From contig NZ_CP012602.1 in assembly GCF_001278805.1 (NCBI RefSeq), positions 3,755,501 to 3,819,500 of the forward strand: DNA of 64,000 bases. Direction: 5' to 3'. Under the pieces are notes generated by a model. That model saw nothing but the letters and a program-made list of their open reading frames with translations, searched no databases and was not told where the DNA came from. This document shows positions 45,596-54,136 of this stretch, piece after piece; positions within the stretch are counted from its first letter, which is position 1; each line of letters opens with the position of its first letter. The translations under genes were made by a program, and so were the position numbers. This stretch comes from Bacillus sp. FJAT-18017. Lineage in GTDB: Bacteria; Bacillota; Bacilli; Bacillales; Cytobacillaceae.

Positions 45596-46369
45596 CTAAG
45601 CAAGCCCGCCTCCATCGACTATTAAATCTGACCCGCTTACCCATGTTGATAAATCACTTGCCAGGAACAACACTCCATTAGCAATATCTCTTGGTGTCCC
45701 AAGCCTTTCTAACGGCCGGCCTTTTGCGGACGATACAAGGAAAGCCTTTTCTTCCTTGTTTAGTTGTCTCGCTTCATCCCTCAAAAGGGGAGTATCCGTA
45801 TCTCCCGGGCAGATGCAATTTACCCGGATATTTTGCGGCCCATGGTCTATAGCCATTGCTTTGCTCAAATTCACGACACCCGCTTTTGCTGCGCAATAGG
45901 CAGCCGCTTGGTCTCCGCCCTTTATCCCCCAGCCTGAGCCAGTGTTAATAATGCTTCCACCCCCGCCGCTGGCCATTAGCGGGATTAAATATTTTGATAG
46001 GAGATAAATTCCTTTAAGCGATACGTCAATGACCAAATTCCAATCTGATTCATCCAAATCTACTACTGATTTCCTTCTGATCACACCTGCATTGTTAAAA
46101 AGAACATCTACTCGTCCATAGTTTTCTTCTAGGTAATTTCTGACTGATATGCAATCGGAAGCTTTTGTCACATCACAACGGAAGAAATCAACTTTATAGT
46201 TTTTCATTTGCAGGTCCGCCGCTGCCTTTTGTCCTTTGTCTTCGTTAATATCCAATAAAACAACTTTTGCTCCGACTTCAGCCAGAAGTGTGCCTGTTGC
46301 CAGTCCAATTCCTGATGCTCCCCCTGTCACTACACAAACCTTATTTTCCAAGCCAAAGTAATCCACCAT
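45596..46369 (-). CDS. SDR-family NAD-dependent dehydrogenase
   Basis: A 257-residue classical short-chain dehydrogenase. The nucleotide-binding GGASGIGLATG, an Asp after the second strand (VVLLDINED, indicating NAD rather than NADP), NNAG, catalytic Ser in NTGSGWG and YCAAK (Tyr-x3-Lys), and the PGDTDTP loop are all visible. Such enzymes oxidise sugar alcohols, sugars or gluconate-type compounds. AAGGGG precedes the ATG. As the first gene of the operon with GcvPA/GcvPB-like proteins and a sugar importer, it probably oxidises the imported compound, perhaps producing the substrate of the GcvP-like enzyme; that order is inference. Confidence 0.93.
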   Translation of the reverse strand: MVDYFGLENKVCVVTGGASGIGLATGTLLAEVGAKVVLLDINEDKGQKAAADLQMKNYKVDFFRCDVTKASDCISVRNYLEENYGRVDVLFNNAGVIRRKSVVDLDESDWNLVIDVSLKGIYLLSKYLIPLMASGGGGSIINTGSGWGIKGGDQAAAYCAAKAGVVNLSKAMAIDHGPQNIRVNCICPGDTDTPLLRDEARQLNKEEKAFLVSSAKGRPLERLGTPRDIANGVLFLASDLSTWVSGSDLIVDGGGLA

Positions 46370-46439
46370 ATTGATTCATCCCCTTCAAAATGTTATATAT
46401 ATGACTTGAAATTATGTATCACCCTTATAAATACGTGAT

Positions 46440-46562
46440 TTCCGCTTCAGGCGCTTCGCTTTCCGCGGGCGGCCTGGGAGCCTCCTCGGCGCGTACGCCT
46501 GCGGGGTCTCCCACTGACCTTTTCTCCCGCAGGAGTCTTCGCGCCTTCCGCTTCAATCACTA
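46440..46562. repeat. GC-rich intergenic repeat (Bacillus-type palindromic unit)
   Basis: An abruptly GC-rich block in an AT-rich gap, with CGCTTTCCGCGGGCGG, GGGAGCCTCCTCGGCG, CCTGCGGG (46498-46505) and its inverse CCCGCAGG (46526-46533), plus outer AGGCGC/GCGCCT. I recognise this wording from many Bacillaceae intergenic regions, where near-identical units recur as a dispersed inverted repeat. The remaining bases of the 450-bp gap (46370-46821) show no gene. Confidence 0.75.
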
Positions 46563-46821
46563 GGAATCTGTAGAATAGTCTTTAATTAATTCAAAATGTA
46601 TAGAAGAACTTAATATTTCCTTAGTTGGTTTGTTGATTTCCGTTCCACAATGGGAAGCTTCTTAGAAAAATTATTACAGAGAAACAAAGGAAAATTCTTC
46701 CGAATAAACATTGTAGTGACGGACACCCTTTATCTGTCACAGGCGTTCTTTGCATGTCACGAGGTACATCGCGGACCTTGTTTTATGCTCAGGGAGTCAG
46801 TTTAACTTCTCACTTCATAAA

Positions 46822-48087
46822 CTATTTAAGGTAAATCTCTGAATCTTTTACTGCCTTATTCAGGAGCGTTTCAGCATCCTGCTCCAGCATAATTGCGTTG
46901 ATGGCTGAAGAAAGATTTCGATTGATTTCATCCCAATTTTTATTAAGATGGAACGCCGGGGTATCATTTGACCTTTCAAGCATTTTGTAGAATGGCTTAA
47001 TCAATGGATCTTCCTCGGTCTTTATATCTTTTACAACACTTATGCGGACCGGCAGATCGGCGGTTCTCCTTTTAATCGCCTCTGCTGAGGAATAGAATTT
47101 TACGAATTCCCAGGCCAGTTCCTTGTTTTTTGAATCCTTTGCTATTGAAACCGCGGAGGATGCAATGACTCCTTTCACAGATTTCCCTGAAAAAGCAGGC
47201 ATTTCCACTGTTCCAAAGTTTACTTTTGCTTCTTTAAACTCTTCCAATGGCCAAATACCGGTTTCCCACATCGCTATCTTCCCTTCTTTGAAAAACTCTT
47301 CGCCACTTTGCTGATTTTTACCGCCAACCAGAACTGCACTCTTATCCTTTAGCATGTCAGCAAAGACGTTAATTGCTTCAATCGTTTCAGGGCTATTCAT
47401 ATAACCTTCAACTTCTTTTCCATCTTCACTTATAAAGCTTGACTCATTACTCCAGATAAAACCTTGCAAATCATACGTATCCGGTTCAGGCCTTATTCCG
47501 AATCCATACTGTTTTTCCGATGGAACGGTCAGTTTTTCCGCAGCCGCTTGGAAATCATCCCATGTCCAGCCTTCCTCAGGATAAGGCATGCCGGCAATGT
47601 CGAATAAATCCTTGTTAAAATAAACTACCCTCGTCGTAAAACCCGCTGGGATTCCATACAACTTTCCATACATACTTGAATAATTGAACAAGCCTTGGTA
47701 AAAATCGTTCAAGTCTAGTTCAGAATCGTTATTTACAAACTGGTCAAGCGGTTCCAGTGACTGAAAATAGGCTGGGAAGTTCCACATATAAAGGACATCC
47801 GGAGGATTTTTCGTACCAAAGGACGTAGCCAGCTTTTGATCAAATTCCTCACCATATGCTTCAACCTGGACCTTTACATTCGGGTTTATCTCCTCAAATC
47901 TTTTAGCAATTTCCTCCTGGATTTTCAACGCTTCCCCTGAATCCCATGATGCAAAACGAAGAACTGTTTTATTTCTTTCTTCTTTCGTCTCCTCATTCGC
48001 TTTGGGGCCGATCGTTTCTCTGTTTGAGCATGCACTGGCAGAAAAGATAAACAGGAGTGCTAGCAAAAGCATCGTTAATTTCTTCAT
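46822..48087 (-). CDS. sugar-binding lipoprotein next to the YesMN-type pair
   Basis: A 421-residue CUT1-type solute-binding lipoprotein with lipobox SASAC (Cys20), a charged linker, then 'VLRFASWDSGEALKIQEEIA', 'NPPDVLYMWNFPAYF', 'GWTWDDFQAAAEKL' and 'WETGIWPLEEF'. GGGAGA precedes the ATG. No permease is directly attached: downstream lie a repeat-containing gap and then the SDR-GcvP-like operon, which has its own receptor. It follows a sensor kinase and response regulator. It may therefore be a second receptor for the same permeases or a ligand-binding partner of the sensor kinase. Confidence 0.9.
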   Translation of the reverse strand: MKKLTMLLLALLFIFSASACSNRETIGPKANEETKEERNKTVLRFASWDSGEALKIQEEIAKRFEEINPNVKVQVEAYGEEFDQKLATSFGTKNPPDVLYMWNFPAYFQSLEPLDQFVNNDSELDLNDFYQGLFNYSSMYGKLYGIPAGFTTRVVYFNKDLFDIAGMPYPEEGWTWDDFQAAAEKLTVPSEKQYGFGIRPEPDTYDLQGFIWSNESSFISEDGKEVEGYMNSPETIEAINVFADMLKDKSAVLVGGKNQQSGEEFFKEGKIAMWETGIWPLEEFKEAKVNFGTVEMPAFSGKSVKGVIASSAVSIAKDSKNKELAWEFVKFYSSAEAIKRRTADLPVRISVVKDIKTEEDPLIKPFYKMLERSNDTPAFHLNKNWDEINRNLSSAINAIMLEQDAETLLNKAVKDSEIYLK

Positions 48088-48120
48088 CCAAGTCTCCCTT
48101 TTTTCCTAATTAAATTGGAA

Positions 48121-48152
48121 ACCGCTTTCATTTTAACGTGAATGAAAGCGGT
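48121..48152 (-). terminator. stem-loop between response regulator and receptor genes
   Basis: A 12-bp perfect stem (48121-48132 with 48141-48152), 8-nt loop. On the minus strand TTTCCAATTTAATT follows, a poor T-run. It probably attenuates or stabilises; it separates the two-component genes from the receptor gene, whose ATG is at 48087. Confidence 0.55.
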
Positions 48153-48222
48153 CTTGAACCTAATCCTATCTTATTCTTTTTGTATTATTGTTTGAATTTT
48201 TAAAATTTAAGGAGGAAATTTG

Positions 48223-49359
48223 TTAGATAAAATTCTCCTTTTTGTTTTGTCGATAATCAGACGGTGTTTTACCTGTACATTTTTTAAACCATTTGCTGAA
48301 ATACTTTCCATCTTGTATACCTATTTTTTCACTAATCTCCTGCTGAGTAAGTGAAGTATTCTCTAGGAGATCGCATGCAGTGTTTATTCTCATTCTCTCA
48401 GTAAATTCAATAAAGCTCTCTCCAACCGTTTTTTTGAACATCGTGCTAAAATGGCTCCTGCTCAAACCTACTTTAGCTGCTATATCGCTTGATGACAGTG
48501 GCTGCTCTAAATGCTCAATCATCATTTTGGTTGCCTGCTGAATTGGTAATGGCCATTCCTCGGTCGAGAATTTAAACTGCTTCTCAATTTTTAATAGTTT
48601 ATAAAGATATAAAACACCTTCCATCCATTCTTCAGAACCTTTAAAAGGGCCTCCCACTCTCCAGTTAACCGCTGAGTTTTCACTTTTTTCCTTAATTAAA
48701 CACTTTTCCAACGTTTCTTTTGTTTCCGCCGGTATGAAGATAAATGCCTGTTCCTGGCCGCATGGAATTTTAGCAAATCGTTTTTGCTCAGAAAATAGTT
48801 GGATATGCTCATCGCAATCCATCCCACTTAGTAAAAAAATATAATAAGGTTCCTTCTTCCAATTCCAGTCAGCAACAAAAAGGTTCTGGAGCATTTTTGG
48901 AAAAGAGTTGGTAAAACCGCAAAGCCATGCATAAAATTCCTTCCTTAGAAGAGCAGAGTCATCCTGCCCCTGTCCTTTGGAGTAAGACAATTCTTTTTGG
49001 AACCTCTCCAAATAGTCTTCAAATTCCTGGTCTTGAAACGCAGTTTTCAAAATATAGCCTGAAGCCCCAATATTCAAGCCTTCTTGTGCGTACTCGAAAT
49101 CACGATGGCAGCTAAGTAATAATATTTTTGCAGAAGGAGAATGCTGTTTAACTTTTCTAGCCAGTTCAATTCCATTCATCTCCGGCATGACGATATCCGT
49201 AATTATAATTTCAGGAGAATGTTCCAAAAATAGTTCCCATGCCCTTTGTCCGTTGGAAGCATCACCAATGACTTCCATACCGAATTTATTCCAATCAATG
49301 GTTGCGATTAACCCTTTTCTGACGATTCTCTCATCATCAGAAATTAGAACTTTTATCAT
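48223..49359 (-). CDS. response regulator, AraC type (YesN-like)
   Basis: A 378-residue response regulator. The frame opens at 49446, but AGGAGG before the ATG at 49359 and the receiver start (MIKVLISDDERIVRKG) fix the N-terminus. The receiver domain has the acidic pair DDE, the phosphoacceptor Asp in IIITDIVMPEMNG and the late Lys (YILKT). After a middle linker the last 100 residues are an AraC-type double helix-turn-helix ('IAAKVGLSRSHFSTMFKKTV', CTGKTPSDYRQNK). The start overlaps the kinase gene's end by 23 nt. YesMN-type pairs usually control nearby sugar-uptake operons; here the targets would be the receptor at 46822 and perhaps the SDR-GcvP-like-ABC operon. Confidence 0.93.
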   Translation of the reverse strand: MIKVLISDDERIVRKGLIATIDWNKFGMEVIGDASNGQRAWELFLEHSPEIIITDIVMPEMNGIELARKVKQHSPSAKILLLSCHRDFEYAQEGLNIGASGYILKTAFQDQEFEDYLERFQKELSYSKGQGQDDSALLRKEFYAWLCGFTNSFPKMLQNLFVADWNWKKEPYYIFLLSGMDCDEHIQLFSEQKRFAKIPCGQEQAFIFIPAETKETLEKCLIKEKSENSAVNWRVGGPFKGSEEWMEGVLYLYKLLKIEKQFKFSTEEWPLPIQQATKMMIEHLEQPLSSSDIAAKVGLSRSHFSTMFKKTVGESFIEFTERMRINTACDLLENTSLTQQEISEKIGIQDGKYFSKWFKKCTGKTPSDYRQNKKENFI

Positions 49360-51070
49360 CAGGCAGCCTCCTTTTTGGCCATATAATAGTAAAAACCGTC
49401 TTTTTACCCACAACAGATTTAATAGATAACCCAAACTCTGTCCCAAAATGAAGCTTTACGCGCTGATCTACGTTATATACGCCGATTCCGCCCCTTCCTT
49501 TTTCTTTTTGATTCATCGGCTTAAGATGATTTTTAATTGTATCTTCATCCATCCCTTTTCCATTATCCTCAAGAGTGAGTTCCAAATTGCCGCCCTTTGC
49601 AATAAGCATGAGTTCAATTCTTCCTATTCCATCTTCAAATGCATGGAAAAAAATATTTTCAAATAATGGCTGAAGCGTCATTCGAGGGATTAAATAGCTA
49701 AGGCAATTTTCCTGTATATTTTCGATATATTCGAAGGTTTTCCCATAACGGGCCTCCTGTACCTTCAAATAATGCTGAATAGTTTTCAATTCCTTTTCCA
49801 ACGTTATTAACTCATCAGAAAAATTAAGGTTTTCATGAAGCACCTCAGTCAAATGGTAAATCATTTGCTGGACTTCTTTTGCTCCTGAGAGCCTGGCTTT
49901 CCATTGTATCGAATTTAATGTATTGAATAATAAGTGGGGATTGATTTGATAATGAAATGCCCTTAATTCGGCTTGTCTTTTTAATCTCTCTGTATAGCTA
50001 ATCTGTTCAATTAATCCTTTAATTCGATTAACCATTTCGTTAAAGCTTTGTGCCAAAACTCCCAATTCATCCTTTGAAGTAACCTCCACTTGAGTATCCA
50101 GGTTTCCTTTACTAACCAATTCCATTGAAGATTTAAGGCCTTTAATCCGTTTTGTAAGCGGGATAGATAAGAAAGCTGCTAAAAGAGTAACTAGTACAAT
50201 TGAAAAAATAATGCCCATAATTGTATATCGGTAAATGACATTTGAGGATTGATAATAATATTCAACAGGGATCCGGATATGAATGTCCCAGCCAAACCCA
50301 TCAAAATTGTTATTCCAGACAATATCAGTTTCCTCTTCCTTCGGGGCATTCCCCGTCTTATAAACGACTTGATTCGCTCCATTTTTAAGAGTAATTGAAG
50401 CATGAAGCTTATTTTCGAGGAAATTTATATAAGAAAACAGTTCCTCGGCATTTGTCTCGATTAATAATTTGCTTCCTTTTAAGACGCCAAACTGGCTATC
50501 TATCGGAAAAACCATTCCCATTACTTTTTCAGTCTTTTCACTATTATAATAATGGTCTGTATTGTAGAAACCGATCCAAAGCTCCCCTTCGTTCAAGCTA
50601 TTTACTTGTTTCCAGAACGGTTTTTGAAAGAGCTTATGGATATTAAGGCGGCTGTTTCCATAATAATAGCCTGTATTTGTAATTAAATAGATTCCTTTTG
50701 TATTATAGGTTTTATGGGCTTCGAGGTATCTTTCAAAGTTTTTATTTTCGATGAAATCTGTATAGGAATGGGGAATTTCTTCTTTTAAGATAACCAGTGT
50801 CGGGTCGGATAAGTAATGATTAATATCGCTCGATATAACAAACATCTGTTCAAACGTGTTTTCAAGTTGGTTATTCAGCTGTGATACAGCAAATTCTTCA
50901 TATTCATTATATTGATCATTAATGATTTCAGAGGATTTTTCATAGGAAAGCACACCAAACAATAGTAATGGGATAAGCGCGACCATGAGGAAAAAAAGAA
51001 TCATTTTGGTCCGAATACTGCCGAAAGGAAGGTTTTTCATTTTTATGGATAACTCTTTAAGTAAATTCAT
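49337..51070 (-). CDS. sensor histidine kinase (YesM-like, LytS/HPK7 type)
   Basis: A 577-residue membrane kinase. Membrane helices lie at about residues 17-42 and 280-305 and enclose an extracellular sensing domain of roughly 240 residues. Then come a HAMP linker ('IPLTKRIKGLKSSMELVSKG'), the phosphoacceptor region LRAFHYQINPHLLFNTLNSI (His in FHYQINPH) and a GHKL ATPase with LEDNGKGMDED and GGIGVYNVDQR. This is the YesM family, which phosphorylates YesN-type regulators. The extracellular domain probably senses a sugar or a loaded sugar-binding protein. It overlaps the regulator gene by 23 nt. Confidence 0.93.
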   Translation of the reverse strand: MNLLKELSIKMKNLPFGSIRTKMILFFLMVALIPLLLFGVLSYEKSSEIINDQYNEYEEFAVSQLNNQLENTFEQMFVISSDINHYLSDPTLVILKEEIPHSYTDFIENKNFERYLEAHKTYNTKGIYLITNTGYYYGNSRLNIHKLFQKPFWKQVNSLNEGELWIGFYNTDHYYNSEKTEKVMGMVFPIDSQFGVLKGSKLLIETNAEELFSYINFLENKLHASITLKNGANQVVYKTGNAPKEEETDIVWNNNFDGFGWDIHIRIPVEYYYQSSNVIYRYTIMGIIFSIVLVTLLAAFLSIPLTKRIKGLKSSMELVSKGNLDTQVEVTSKDELGVLAQSFNEMVNRIKGLIEQISYTERLKRQAELRAFHYQINPHLLFNTLNSIQWKARLSGAKEVQQMIYHLTEVLHENLNFSDELITLEKELKTIQHYLKVQEARYGKTFEYIENIQENCLSYLIPRMTLQPLFENIFFHAFEDGIGRIELMLIAKGGNLELTLEDNGKGMDEDTIKNHLKPMNQKEKGRGGIGVYNVDQRVKLHFGTEFGLSIKSVVGKKTVFTIIWPKRRLPDDKSSNF

Positions 51071-51258
51071 ATGATAACCACCGATTTAGGAGTAATAAGA
51101 TAACATCATCATATCAAATTTTTAAAATAGTAAGAATATTATTTTAAAAAAGAAAATAATTTCTATTTTTGTAGTCATATTTCCTGCCTCTCCTAGGAAA
51201 ATAATGGTTACTTATTGTTTTAAAACTATTTATAATACCTGTTAAAAGAAAACACAAA

Positions 51259-51287
51259 AAAACAGACCCTTTTACGGGGTCTGTTTT
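51259..51287 (-). terminator. terminator of the cold-shock gene
   Basis: An 11-bp perfect stem (51259-51269 with 51277-51287) with a 7-nt loop; on the minus strand a run of T follows the GGGTCTGTTTT arm. Confidence 0.85.
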
Positions 51288-51302
51288 GGTCATTTAAGAG
51301 TA

Positions 51303-51503
51303 TTAAGCTTTTTGAACGTTTGCAGCTTGAGGTCCACGTGCACCTTGCTCAACGTCGAAAGTTACTTTTTGACCTTCGTCTAATGATTTGAAACCTTCAG
51401 ATTGGATTGCAGAGAAATGAACGAATACATCTTCTCCACCTTCGCGCTCGATGAATCCAAAACCTTTTTCTGCGTTAAACCATTTAACTGTACCTTGTTC
51501 CAT
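51303..51503 (-). CDS. csp: cold-shock protein (CspA family)
   Basis: A 66-residue CspA-type nucleic-acid-binding protein, the normal family length. Both RNA-binding motifs are visible: KGFGFI (RNP1) and VFVHFSAI (RNP2), with the opening [16 protein letters not shown]. It binds single-stranded RNA and acts as an RNA chaperone at low temperature or during growth transition. AGGAGG precedes the ATG. A 120-nt leader between promoter and start is typical for this family and may respond to temperature. Which Bacillus paralogue (CspB, C or D) it matches cannot be settled here. Confidence 0.97.
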   Translation of the reverse strand: MEQGTVKWFNAEKGFGFIEREGGEDVFVHFSAIQSEGFKSLDEGQKVTFDVEQGARGPQAANVQKA

Positions 51504-51628
51504 GTTTGTTGCCTCCTAGTGCTAAAGCACATTGTATTACTATCCCTGCCCAAAGTGATCATTAAGACGAAAAGACGAAAAGTCGAACTTTTTGCATCCT
51601 TTACACCGAACAAAAATAATTCTTATTT

Positions 51629-51657
51629 AGAATAACATATATTAGAAAAAATAGCAA
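51629..51657 (-). promoter_or_regulatory. promoter of the cold-shock gene
   Basis: On the minus strand TTGCTA (51652-51657) and TATTCT (51629-51634) are 17 bp apart, giving a leader of about 120 nt before the csp ATG at 51503. Confidence 0.6.
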
Positions 51658-51667
51658 CTGAACTTAT

Positions 51668-51707
51668 GTGGGACAGTTCCTGTTTCCAAATACAAACCGG
51701 AACCGTC
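51668..51707. repeat. short inverted repeat of the GGGACAGT type
   Basis: GGGACAGTTCC and GGAACCGTCCC face each other across an 18-nt spacer (one mismatch). Related fragments (GAACAGTCCCTG, GGGGACAGTTTA, AGGGACAGTGTT) occur at about 1821, 35852 and 56086. It looks like a degenerate dispersed intergenic element. Confidence 0.4.
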
Positions 51708-51880
51708 CCTCTTTAGCCAATTTTGCAATTAATTTTCATCCAGTTTATAACACAGTTAACCGCAATTCCCTTCAGCTGCCCTTAAGAAATGTAACAAAGG
51801 AAAGTTTCTTGCTGCTGCCAGTCCGGAACCTTTCCTCACTCATATTTGCGATTTTAGTGATATAAAAATCAGCTTCTCCC

Positions 51881-52018
51881 CTATCTCTCTACCTCACTAT
51901 GCTGGTAGCCGTTTTCTGTTGCATACACTTCATACCAGCGATAGCTTGGTTCCTTGAATCACGAGTAGCTGGGCAAATATACCAAGTACCTTGTATTGTC
52001 TTCACCATCATCTACCAT
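51881..52018 (-). pseudogene. decayed coding remnant with in-frame stop
   Basis: On the minus strand an ATG at 52018 opens a protein-like frame, MVDDGEDNTRYLVYLPSYS, then a TGA at 51959-51961, then FKEPSYRWYEVYATENG and further residues to a TAG at 51881. Aromatic-rich, strongly protein-like composition on both sides of the stop suggests a former gene. Upstream, a neighbouring frame continues the coding look (KKGIVVFHLVAKLRV), hinting at a frameshift as well. I do not recognise the family. The rest of the roughly 690-bp gap (51660-52351) has no gene. Confidence 0.35.
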
Positions 52019-52351
52019 TTTGAAATACTCTTAGTTTTGCGACTAAGTGAAATACAACTATTCCCTTTTTTGATTTTATAACCATTGTGTCTTTTGTTTT
52101 ACGAAGATTGGTTGAGGGAAACCTTTTAAAAATATATTTTCCCAACTTCATGTAGAAATTTAGGCATTTTAAAATACTACTGTTCCTATTCCTATCCATT
52201 AGTATCTTTTAAGAAGTTTCAACTTTCACCATAATCCTTCACAATCTCCATTTTTCTTACATACTATTCTAAACATTTCCCAATTTAAAAAGTAAAAAAA
52301 TGGTAGTAAGATAAAAAAGTACTACAAAATAATATATGTGGGGGAAATGGT

Positions 52352-53052
52352 ATGAAAAAATGGTTGGTAAATCTGTTAGCATTATTTTTAATTTTTCAAC
52401 AGTAGGGGGAGTCTCAGCTTTGGCTGAGGTTGGTGGAGAGAATTTCACTGTTATTGCTGAACACGAAGTTGCAGGCAACCCAAATGCATCAGTGGATTTT
52501 ATTGATCCAGTCTTAGCAAAAGAAGGTAAGCGGTTGAAACAATCAAAAGACTCTAAAGGTATTGGCACTCTTGGTGCAATTTACGAGGTCTATAGCCATT
52601 CAACCTATGTATGGGATTCAAGCACAATTACAGAATATAACTCCGGACCTAGAACGAATGATAAGTTTTTGGTTAGTGTTGCTTTGGGTCAGACCAAAAC
52701 TCTTAGCCAATCTCTCAACATAAGCGGAACAGTTACATATAGTGCGACTGTAAGCGGGGATATTGCTAAGGTAATTAATGTCGGCTTAACAGGAAGCGCG
52801 TCTGGGACAATTGGCTATACTTATAATACAACCACCCAATATTCTGGCCCGAGCTCTCCTTATAATACCCGTGATTATTATGGTGCAATACAATTTGATA
52901 CTCATAGCACCAAAGTAAAAAAGTACAACTATTATAAAACCTATAATGGCAGCATTTATACTGGCCTAGTGTCCTACTATGCTGGAATTATAACGACAGA
53001 CAATGTTAAAAAACCAAAGGCCATAACTTACAGCAAGGATTTCACAAACTAA
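52352..53052 (+). pseudogene. exported protein with a frameshifted signal peptide
   Basis: A ribosome binding site (GTGGGGGAAA) leads to an ATG at 52352 that encodes a classic signal peptide start, MKKWLVNLLALFLIF, but this frame stops at 52403. The next frame, open from 52336, continues with STVGGVSALAEVGG and about 210 further residues to 53052. Adding one T in the T-run near 52392-52396 joins them into an unbroken 233-residue protein with a perfect ALA cleavage site. The mature part is Ser/Thr/Gly/Tyr-rich with alternating strands (SLNISGTVTYSATVSGD, VGLTGSASGTIGYTYNTTTQ), reminiscent of beta-hairpin regions of aerolysin-like proteins, but I cannot place the family. Phase variation, true decay or a sequencing error are all possible. 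Confidence 0.65.
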
Positions 53053-53058
53053 ACATCT

Positions 53059-53091
53059 ATGCAGGCAACTTCCAAAAGACGTTGTCTGCAT
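53059..53091 (+). terminator. hairpin after the frameshifted gene
   Basis: An 11-bp stem with one G-U pair (53059-53069 with 53081-53091), 11-nt loop, followed by TTACTATTC. Moderate terminator. The remaining gap to 53453 is AT-rich and holds only the hairpin CCCGAC/GTCGGG (53347-53352 with 53362-53367). Confidence 0.5.
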
Positions 53092-53453
53092 TTACTATTC
53101 TAATCCATAAAATATTGATTTCACTTGGTTGACAACCTTATATTAATATTAAATAAACTATTTAAGAACCACTATTTCTATAAATTATCTAAACAAGAAT
53201 TACACTTGAATTGCAAATCAGCTTAAAAATTATGGAAATCTTCGAGCTTGAGTAACGGATTTTGTCATATTTAGTGAATTCAGCATAAGAACTTTTGAGA
53301 TGACTTAAATATTTTATCTCGACGTTACTAGCCAACCACATTAAAACCCGACTGCTTTAATGTCGGGCGTTTAAGATAATAAAAGGTATCACCACGTATT
53401 GTAACAGTGTATTAAATGTAAAAACGCAAATAGAATCTAAGGGGACATCCAAA

Positions 53454-53984
53454 ATGAAAAAAATTATAATCATTTTAAGTTTTTCTTTAATTCTTATCCC
53501 ATTTGTAAAAGGGGGTTTTAATTTTATTCATTACAATAAGGATGTTGATCATGCGGTTTCCACTCCAAAGGCTAATGCCGAGAAAAACCAAGAAAATACA
53601 AAACAGCCAATCTTCAAGGTGCAATCTATAAAAAGCAAAATTTCAACTTTGAATGAAGCACCCTCAACGACGAAGGAAAAAGGGATTATTTATGAAGTAG
53701 CTTTATTTTCTGAAAAAGAAATCGATACTGAAATGTTAAAATCTCTTTTGTTTGAAATAGACTCACCAGCCCTTAATGAATACCTAGGTCCGATACAGCC
53801 ATTAAGACTTGCAAGCACCTTGGATAAAGGATATTTGTATTCACTTCAATTCGAAACTATGTATAAAATCTATAATCCGGAAGAACTTAAATTTTTGAAA
53901 GACTATCGCGAATTTTTAATTAAAATCACTTCAGATAATTATAAGATTCCTATTTATCTTTCGGCCAACGATAGTAAGTTTTAA
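53454..53984 (+). CDS. exported or membrane-anchored hypothetical protein (176 aa)
   Basis: A 176-residue protein with a hydrophobic N-terminal segment (IIIILSFSLILIPFV) that acts as signal or anchor, no lipobox, and AAGGGG before the ATG. Residues 30-70 are a hydrophilic linker rich in Lys, Glu and Asn. The rest is a small mixed alpha/beta domain (IIYEVALFSEKEIDTEMLKS; DKGYLYSLQFETMYKIYN). No family is recognised. The AT-rich composition and lack of co-directional neighbours suggest an accessory gene. Confidence 0.75.
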   Translation: MKKIIIILSFSLILIPFVKGGFNFIHYNKDVDHAVSTPKANAEKNQENTKQPIFKVQSIKSKISTLNEAPSTTKEKGIIYEVALFSEKEIDTEMLKSLLFEIDSPALNEYLGPIQPLRLASTLDKGYLYSLQFETMYKIYNPEELKFLKDYREFLIKITSDNYKIPIYLSANDSKF

Positions 53985-54136
53985 CAAGATAATACTATTT
54001 TGAATTGATGAATATGTTTCAGGCTCTGTATATCGAGTAAGGAGAAAAGGGTTTTACCTAACCTTCGACTTAGCAGGCACAAGCGCTAGCGTGGCGGTGC
54101 TGCGGATACAAAGTCAAAACACGCAGCAATTGGGCT

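Noticed and set aside
46370..46440. A glycine riboswitch in front of the SDR-GcvP-like operon.
   Set aside because: The leader is short and AT-rich, with no tandem aptamer-like conserved GGA/GAG segments; only the GC-rich repeat is upstream.
46440..46562. CRISPR array or tRNA in the GC-rich block.
   Set aside because: There is one inverted unit, not regularly spaced direct repeats, and no cloverleaf can be formed.
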